The position numbers and the translations under genes are program-made. The notes under the pieces are model-generated. The model did no database searches. It saw only the letters and a list, made by a program, of their open reading frames with translations, and was not told where the DNA came from. 64,000 bases of DNA from Methylosinus sp. H3A (GTDB lineage: Bacteria > Pseudomonadota > Alphaproteobacteria > Rhizobiales > Beijerinckiaceae): contig NZ_JADNQW010000004.1 of assembly GCF_015709455.1 (NCBI RefSeq), forward strand, positions 81,530 through 145,529, given 5' to 3'. This document shows positions 59,366-64,000 of the stretch, piece after piece; the stretch's first letter is position 1, and each line of letters opens with the position of its first letter.

Positions 59366-60727
59366 ATGAGCATTGTCGCGAGCGTCGCTGGCAGCGCGCT
59401 CGAAAAAGATGTGCTCGCGATCCGCACGCCGGACGACGCCGCGTCAGCTCGGGCTCGTGTCGAGCTTCTGCTCTCGCGAGCGCTGACCGCCGACTCGGCG
59501 GTGCAGATCGCCCTGCTCGAGAATCGCGGCCTCCAAGCGGCGTATAATGCATTGGGTTCTGCGGAAGCGGCGATGGTGAAAGCGATCCTTCCGCCAAACC
59601 CGAGCTTTTCCATTTCGCGGATCGCCGGACCGCTGAAATTGGAGCTCGAGGCGATTATCGCCGCCGATATTCTCGCATTGGCGACTTTGCCGGCGCGGGC
59701 GGAGATCGCTGCAGATCGATTTCATCAGGCGCAGCTGCGCGCCGCCGAGGAAACGCTCCGGCTCGCGACCCGAGCGCGCAAAGACTATTATCGCGCCGTC
59801 GCGGCGCAGGAGCTCGTCGCTTTTCTCGCCAGAGCGAATTCGACGGCCGAATCGGCCGCGCAGCTCGCCAGAGCCATGGGCGAAACCGGCGCGATGAACA
59901 AGCTCGATCAGGCGCGCGAGCAAGTATTCTACGCCGATCTTACTGCTCAACTCGCAAAGGCTCGCCAGCGCGCGATCGTGGAGCGCGAGCAGCTGATCCG
60001 GTCGCTGGGCCTGTGGGGCGCCGATCTCGATTTCAAACTTCCCGGCTCCTTGCCGGTACCGCCCTCTCGTCCAAACAGTGTGCCCATGATCGAGCAGGAA
60101 GCGGTGGCGCGTCGCCCCGATCTCTTCATGGCAGGCGTAGACCTCGACGCACTCGCAAAGTCGTACGGGCTCGTCGAAGCGACCCGCTTCGTCAATGTCT
60201 TCCAATTGTCCGGCATCTACAAGAATACTCGGGAAATCGTCACCAGAGTTTCGAGCGACGGGACGATCGACACCGAGCGTGTTCGATTCAGGGTTTTTGG
60301 CCCCGGCGCCACGATCGAAATTCCGATTTTCGACTTTGGCGAGGCGCGCACGCGCGAGGCGGAGCAGAACTTTATGCAGGCGTTCAACCGCCTCGCGGCG
60401 AAGGCCGTCGACGTTCGGTCGGAAGCGCGCTTGGCGTATCAAACCTATCGCTCCGCATGGGACGTAGCGAATCATTATCAGCGCGAGATTTTGCCGCTGC
60501 GCAAAATCATCACGGATGAGAGCCTGCGGCGCTACAATGCGATGCTGATCGACGTCTTCCCGCTGCTCGCCGAGGTGCGCCAGAGGATAATGGCGAATAT
60601 CGCGGCGATCGAAGCCAAACGCGATTTCTGGCTCGCCAATGCCGATCTTCGGGCCGCGGTCATCGGCGGCGTCGAAACACGAGTCGAAGAGGCGTCCGTA
60701 TCGCGGATGGACGCGTTCGGCCAGTGA
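59366..60727 (+). CDS. TolC-family outer-membrane efflux protein
   Basis: 453 residues. The long helical repeats of the OEP family are visible: VQIALLENRGLQAAYNALGSAEAAMVKAILPPNPSFS at the N-terminus, QLRAAEETLRLATRARKDYYRAVAAQELVAFLA, and the second copy ARTREAEQNFMQAFNRLAAKAVDVRSEARLAYQTYRSAWDVANHY. No lipobox or obvious signal peptide is seen after the ATG at 59366, so the true start may be upstream. No inner-membrane pump (RND or ABC) or adaptor gene is adjacent; the next gene, 21 bases on, is a multicopper oxidase, which points to copper handling. Confidence 0.82.
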   Translation: MSIVASVAGSALEKDVLAIRTPDDAASARARVELLLSRALTADSAVQIALLENRGLQAAYNALGSAEAAMVKAILPPNPSFSISRIAGPLKLELEAIIAADILALATLPARAEIAADRFHQAQLRAAEETLRLATRARKDYYRAVAAQELVAFLARANSTAESAAQLARAMGETGAMNKLDQAREQVFYADLTAQLAKARQRAIVEREQLIRSLGLWGADLDFKLPGSLPVPPSRPNSVPMIEQEAVARRPDLFMAGVDLDALAKSYGLVEATRFVNVFQLSGIYKNTREIVTRVSSDGTIDTERVRFRVFGPGATIEIPIFDFGEARTREAEQNFMQAFNRLAAKAVDVRSEARLAYQTYRSAWDVANHYQREILPLRKIITDESLRRYNAMLIDVFPLLAEVRQRIMANIAAIEAKRDFWLANADLRAAVIGGVETRVEEASVSRMDAFGQ

Positions 60728-60748
60728 CGCATGAGGGGGAGACAAACA

Positions 60749-62125
60749 ATGATGTCTCGAAGGAACTTCATCGGCGCCGCGGCTGGATTTGTGAGCGTCG
60801 CCGCCCTGAGCGGCCGCGCGCAGGCGGCGAGCATTCCGGAGGCCCATTATGCGACGAGCGCGGAGACACAGCCTCCGCTCTACCCTTCGAATGGCCCCCA
60901 ATATCAACCCGTCGTGACATTGAACGGGTGGAGCTTGCCATGGCGCATGAAGGAGGACGTCAAAGAGTTCCATCTCGTCGCGGAAGCGGTCGTGCGCGAG
61001 TTCGCGCCCGGGATGAACGTGCATCTTTGGGGCTATAACGGCCAATCGCCGGGTCCGACCATAGAGGCTGTCGAAGGCGATAAAATCCGCATTTTCGTGA
61101 CGAACAAGCTGCCGGAACCGACCTCGGTCCATTGGCATGGAATCTTGTTGCCGAACGGCATGGACGGCGTGGCCGGCGTCACGCAGCCTCACATTCCGCC
61201 GGGCAAGACCTTCGTCTATGAATTCGAGCTGAAGACAAGCGGGACCTTCATGTACCACACGCATTCGGACGAAATGGTGCAGATGGCGATGGGCTTGATG
61301 GGAATGATCGTCGTGCATCCGCGCGATCCCGAGCGGCATAGGGTCGATCGCGATTTCGTGTTCATGCTCGGCGCCTATGACGTCGATCCGGGGACCTATG
61401 TGCCCAAGGTCGTGGAGATGACGAACTTCAATATGTGGACATTCAACAACCGGGTCTTTCCCGGCATCGATCCGCTCGTCGTGCGCTTGAACGATCGGGT
61501 GCGCGTGCGGATGGGCAATCTCAGCATGACTAATCATCCGATTCACCTGCATGGCCACCATTTTTACATCACCGGCACGGATGGGGGCTGGATTCCTCCG
61601 TCTGCTCAAAGGCCCGAAGCGACTGTCGACGTCCCTGTCGGAACGACTCGCGCCTTCGAACTCGTCGCAGACAACCCGGGCGACTGGGCTCTGCATTGCC
61701 ACAAGTCGCATCACACGATGAATGCGATGGGCCATGATTTGAGAACTTTCATCGGAGCGAAACAGAGCCCCAGAGTTGTCAAAGCGATTACCAAACTGGT
61801 TCCGGATTACATGCCCATGGGCTCGTCAGGGATGGGCGACATGGCGTCGATGCACATGCCTGGGCCGGATAATGCGCTTCCCATGATGACCGGAACGGGC
61901 CAATTCGGGCCTATCGAAATGGGCGGCATGTTCACGCTCATGAAAATCCGAGAGGGACTGGCGCGCAACGACTATAAGGATCCGGGTCCGTACAAGTTTC
62001 CGGAAGGAACCGTGGCTCACGACGTCGACGGTCGACCGGCAGATGCGTCGCGGCATGAAGGAATGAAGAGCACGAAAACTCCTGCGGCGAGGCCTTCCGG
62101 CCAAGACCATCACGAGCATCATTGA
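60749..62125 (+). CDS. Tat-exported multicopper oxidase
   Basis: 458 residues from the ATG at 60749 (ribosome site agggggag). The twin-arginine leader SRRNFIGAAAGFVSVAALSGRAQA shows folded export. The copper ligands read in order: HWHG, HTHSDE, HPIHLHGHHF and HCHKSHHTMNAM, with the type-1 Cys, His and Met in the last. The C-terminal about 90 residues are rich in Met and His (GSSGMGDMASMHMPGPDN, MGGMFTLMK, HDVDG, DHHEHH), as in periplasmic Cu(I) oxidases of the CopA/CueO group. It likely oxidises Cu(I) to the less toxic Cu(II) in the periplasm. Confidence 0.88.
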   Translation: MMSRRNFIGAAAGFVSVAALSGRAQAASIPEAHYATSAETQPPLYPSNGPQYQPVVTLNGWSLPWRMKEDVKEFHLVAEAVVREFAPGMNVHLWGYNGQSPGPTIEAVEGDKIRIFVTNKLPEPTSVHWHGILLPNGMDGVAGVTQPHIPPGKTFVYEFELKTSGTFMYHTHSDEMVQMAMGLMGMIVVHPRDPERHRVDRDFVFMLGAYDVDPGTYVPKVVEMTNFNMWTFNNRVFPGIDPLVVRLNDRVRVRMGNLSMTNHPIHLHGHHFYITGTDGGWIPPSAQRPEATVDVPVGTTRAFELVADNPGDWALHCHKSHHTMNAMGHDLRTFIGAKQSPRVVKAITKLVPDYMPMGSSGMGDMASMHMPGPDNALPMMTGTGQFGPIEMGGMFTLMKIREGLARNDYKDPGPYKFPEGTVAHDVDGRPADASRHEGMKSTKTPAARPSGQDHHEHH

Positions 62126-62239
62126 ACGGAGAATAATATTTAGAGTGGGACCACGCCGCTGGAGACGTGGCGAGGGCGATGTCAGGTTAACTTCTGTGTA
62201 GGCAATTCTGGGCGATACGGATTGGATGAGCGAGCCCCC

Positions 62240-62417
62240 GATCAGCTAGAAGCGCCACCGCTTTCCGCCGCAGATTAAGGCGCATTTCGTAAACGCGATG
62301 GGTCTTGTACATCTTACCACCGAACATTTCTATCGGCTTACGCATGGCGAGATTATCTTCCAGGATCCAACCTGCTTCCAGCTCTTCGATAGAGTGATCC
62401 GCACGAAGGCGTTGCAT
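62240..62417 (-). pseudogene. Acetyltransferase C-terminal fragment
   Basis: The minus strand reads SIEELEAGWILEDNLAMRKPIEMFGGKMYKTHRVYE. It matches the end of GNAT-like proteins that finish W-I-L-E-D-N-x-x-M-x-x-x-I-E-x-x-G-x-x-x-Y-K-T-x-R-x-Y-E. The 5' part is cut where IS1380 sequence begins. The bases 62126-62239 hold nothing recognised. Confidence 0.55.
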
Positions 62418-62806
62418 CGCGGATCACGTTGCGCAGAGCGGGCGCGTTCTCGAGCCCCGGCAGCGTCGGTTGCCAGCAAAGATCGCGGGCTATGGCGCGC
62501 GTCCGCAGGCAAGCTTGAACGCCGGGGTGGAGCGCAGAAAGTCGATCGTTGGCGTCCCCATAGGCGCAGCTGATCGCGAAGATGCGGGCGCGGATCCTAT
62601 CGGCGAGCGTGTGGGTGCTGCGTGCGGGATGACGGCGATCGGGAAAGCAGCGCGCCAGCCGTTCGGCGATGCCGATCCGGCGCTCGACGATAGCGAGCAG
62701 CGTGACGCCGCCCTCCGAGGAGATGCGTCCGCCATTGAAAGCAGCTGTGACTTTCTTGCCCTGTGACGGCTGGAAAGGAGAAGACGGAAAACGTATCGTC
62801 CGTCAT
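62418..62806 (-). pseudogene. IS1380-family transposase, N-terminal fragment
   Basis: From 62806 the minus strand encodes TDDTFSVFSFPAV, then after a frameshift sequence like the family's FDGGRISSEGGV, later IADRIRARIFAIS and PAFKLACG / DLCWQPTLPGLENAPAL in shifted frames. These are the first about 130 residues of an IS1380 transposase with at least two frameshifts. The missing middle and C-terminus recall the separate fragment at 28095-28537. Confidence 0.6.
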
Positions 62807-62926
62807 GGCGAGCGCGGCTGGCCGGTGGAAGCGGAAAGGGTTGGCATTAACAACCGAATCCTACGTCATTTCAGCGACCTATGCTACGCTCGCCAGCCTT
62901 TGAACAGCGCCGTCATGAATAGGACT

Positions 62927-63121
62927 CTATTCCGGTTTCGGGATGCTCTCGATTAATGCGAGCAGATCTGCATGCCATTCTTCGAGCTTAGCAACCCATG
63001 CTGCGTCTGCGTCGGAGCGGGCTTTGATCCTACTGATGACCTCCTGCACGATGTGCAGTTCCTCGAGCAGCGACGTTTTTCGCTCCGCGAGCGCGCCCAC
63101 CATTTCCTTATCGTTCGACAT
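62927..63121 (-). CDS. 64-residue helical protein, unknown
   Basis: From the ATG at 63121, with a textbook aaaggag ribosome site, the sequence is SNDKEMVGALAERKTSLLEELHIVQEVISRIKARSDADAAWVAKLEEWHADLLALIESIPKPE. It is charged and almost entirely helix-forming, with heptad-like leucines, so a short coiled coil is likely. No cysteine, signal or membrane segment. The much longer frame to 63496 is not needed. Not recognised. The 268 bases to the next gene hold a degenerate IS6-like end (ttctgtcgcaaat at 63189) and nothing else clear. Confidence 0.6.
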   Translation of the reverse strand: MSNDKEMVGALAERKTSLLEELHIVQEVISRIKARSDADAAWVAKLEEWHADLLALIESIPKPE

Positions 63122-63389
63122 TCGAACTCCTTTGGTTATACGCAATACGTGATGATAGCCCTGCTGCCGAACGATATGAAATTGTGCGTTCTGTCGCAAA
63201 TCTCGCGAGAGGACGAGACGCGCGACAGCTGGGCTCTCGATACTTATGCTGCTAGAGCGTAGAATTGGTTCACGGGACCGAGGCGGCTCTGAGATCATTG
63301 CTCCCGTGCCGAAGCTGAAGGTCTTAGCCGCGGGGCTCTCGAAGAGCCTGCGAAACCGGCCTTTTTGTTGGGCCAGACTGGAGAAAGCT

Positions 63390-64000
63390 ATGAGGCCTTT
63401 AGCCGAAGCCGACATCTCGGCATTTCGCAGCGTCCGCTTTGTCCTGACCGACATGGATGAGACCCTCACCTTTCGGGGCCGACTCGGCGCACGCACGTAT
63501 GATGCGCTCGAACGCCTTCAGAGAGCGGGCGTGAAGGTGATCCCTGTTACCGCGGCGCCCGCCGGGTGGTGCGATCAGATGGCCCGCATGTGGCCGGTGG
63601 ATGGCGTCATCGGCGAGAACGGCGGATTCTTTTTCGAGCGGGCTGAAGACCGCGGTGTCGTGCGCACCTTCTGGCACGGTGCGGATGAACGGCCCGCCGT
63701 GTCGGACCGCCTCGCAGAGATCGCGCAATATGTTCTTGCCGCCATTCCCGGCGCCACTTTCGCCGAGGATCAGCCCTTCCGGTTGACGAGCATCGCCTTC
63801 GCGCGGCCAGAAGACGCTGATGCGCGCGCCGCAATCTCTTCCGCGATACGCGCCGCCGGAGCCGATGTGACGGACAATAATCTGTGGGTGCTGGGGTGGC
63901 TCGGCGGCTATGACAAGCTCGCCATGACACGTCGCGTCCTAGCTACGAGCTACGGCGTCGACATTGAAGCGGAGCGCGATGCCGTGCTCTATGTCGGGGA
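63390..64000 (+). CDS. HAD-family phosphatase, partial (runs off window)
   Basis: From the ATG at 63390 (ggagaaag ribosome site) 203 codons are open to the window edge. The HAD nucleophile motif is FVLTDMDETLTFRGRL (D-x-D). Motif II is VIPVTAAPAGWCDQMARMWP. DGVIGENGGFFF is a Cof/mannosyl-3-phosphoglycerate-phosphatase-type (HAD-IIB) feature. The lysine of motif III is probably in GGYDKLAMTRR; the final D-D motif lies beyond the window. Substrate not predictable; a sugar or sugar-acid phosphate is usual for the subfamily. Confidence 0.8.
   Translation, partial: MRPLAEADISAFRSVRFVLTDMDETLTFRGRLGARTYDALERLQRAGVKVIPVTAAPAGWCDQMARMWPVDGVIGENGGFFFERAEDRGVVRTFWHGADERPAVSDRLAEIAQYVLAAIPGATFAEDQPFRLTSIAFARPEDADARAAISSAIRAAGADVTDNNLWVLGWLGGYDKLAMTRRVLATSYGVDIEAERDAVLYVG

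Noticed and set aside
59444..61735. 763-codon open frame on the minus strand opposite the TolC and multicopper oxidase genes
   Set aside because: Lies fully antisense to two genes with clear motifs; composition is the mirror of GC-rich coding sequence (Arg/His/Asp-rich) and no domain is seen.
63187..63210. Another IS6 end (ttctgtcgcaaatctcgcgag)
   Set aside because: Resembles copy B's end, but there is no partner end or transposase nearby; too short to call a feature.
1..64000. tRNA or rRNA genes
   Set aside because: Looked for tRNA-like cloverleaf and TTCGA arms near the island and IS borders; none was convincing.

Overview
The window looks like a GC-rich alphaproteobacterial genome segment, most likely Hyphomicrobiales. 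A Methylocystaceae-like host is only an impression: there is no rRNA, tRNA or methane-oxidation gene to fix the genus. The dominant theme is scavenging of organic sulfur, packed between many insertion sequences (IS), most of them broken.

Layout. 1-6350 is IS-rich: an IS630 scrap, an IS6-family element inserted in a VapB-like antitoxin remnant, a TPR/glycosyltransferase-like gene with a DUF6165 gene, truncated IS256 and IS110 genes, and an intact IS6 element with a perfect 8-bp target duplication. 6363-13932 holds a sulfonate/taurine-type ABC importer (its binding protein carries an apparent NosL-like tail), divergent from a flavoprotein resembling AprA/FrdA, a 2[4Fe-4S] ferredoxin and a HEAT-repeat protein, then a convergent amidase. 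14184-22289 is a one-strand run: MetQ-N-I-type importer, PLP C-S lyase, two luciferase-like flavin monooxygenases, M20 deacetylase and GNAT acetyltransferase. This gene set matches the N-acetylate / oxidise / deacetylate route for S-alkylcysteine salvage known from Bacillus ytm/yxe operons. 22542-25415 encodes a DsbD/ScsB-like thiol reductase and a thioredoxin-fold protein. 25573-27337 is an ISL3 element with perfect 23-bp ends.

27878-58285 is an accessory island of about 30 kb, bounded by two inverted IS6 remnants whose right ends face outward. It carries four intact NtaA/SnaA/DszA-type FMN monooxygenases plus one pseudogene, an FMN reductase, a frameshifted DszC/SfnB-like acyl-CoA-dehydrogenase-fold gene, a second SsuABC/TauABC-type importer, a TonB-dependent receptor with a dipeptide-type ABC importer, two asymmetric heterodimeric exporter-fold ABC pairs and an outer-membrane beta-barrel. 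The logic appears to be: outer-membrane capture, inner-membrane import, flavin-dependent C-S (or C-N) cleavage with FMNH2 supplied by the reductase. No transcription-factor gene is visible, so control is probably by distant sulfur regulators. Several promoters with a 16-bp spacer can be read.

57160-64000 is a second junkyard (IS1182-like tail, IS21-family left end with 24-bp repeats, IS6 remnant, broken DUF2905, possible ChrA scrap), a small copper-type cluster (lipoprotein, TolC-like protein, Tat-exported multicopper oxidase), IS1380 and GNAT fragments, a 64-residue protein and the start of a HAD phosphatase.
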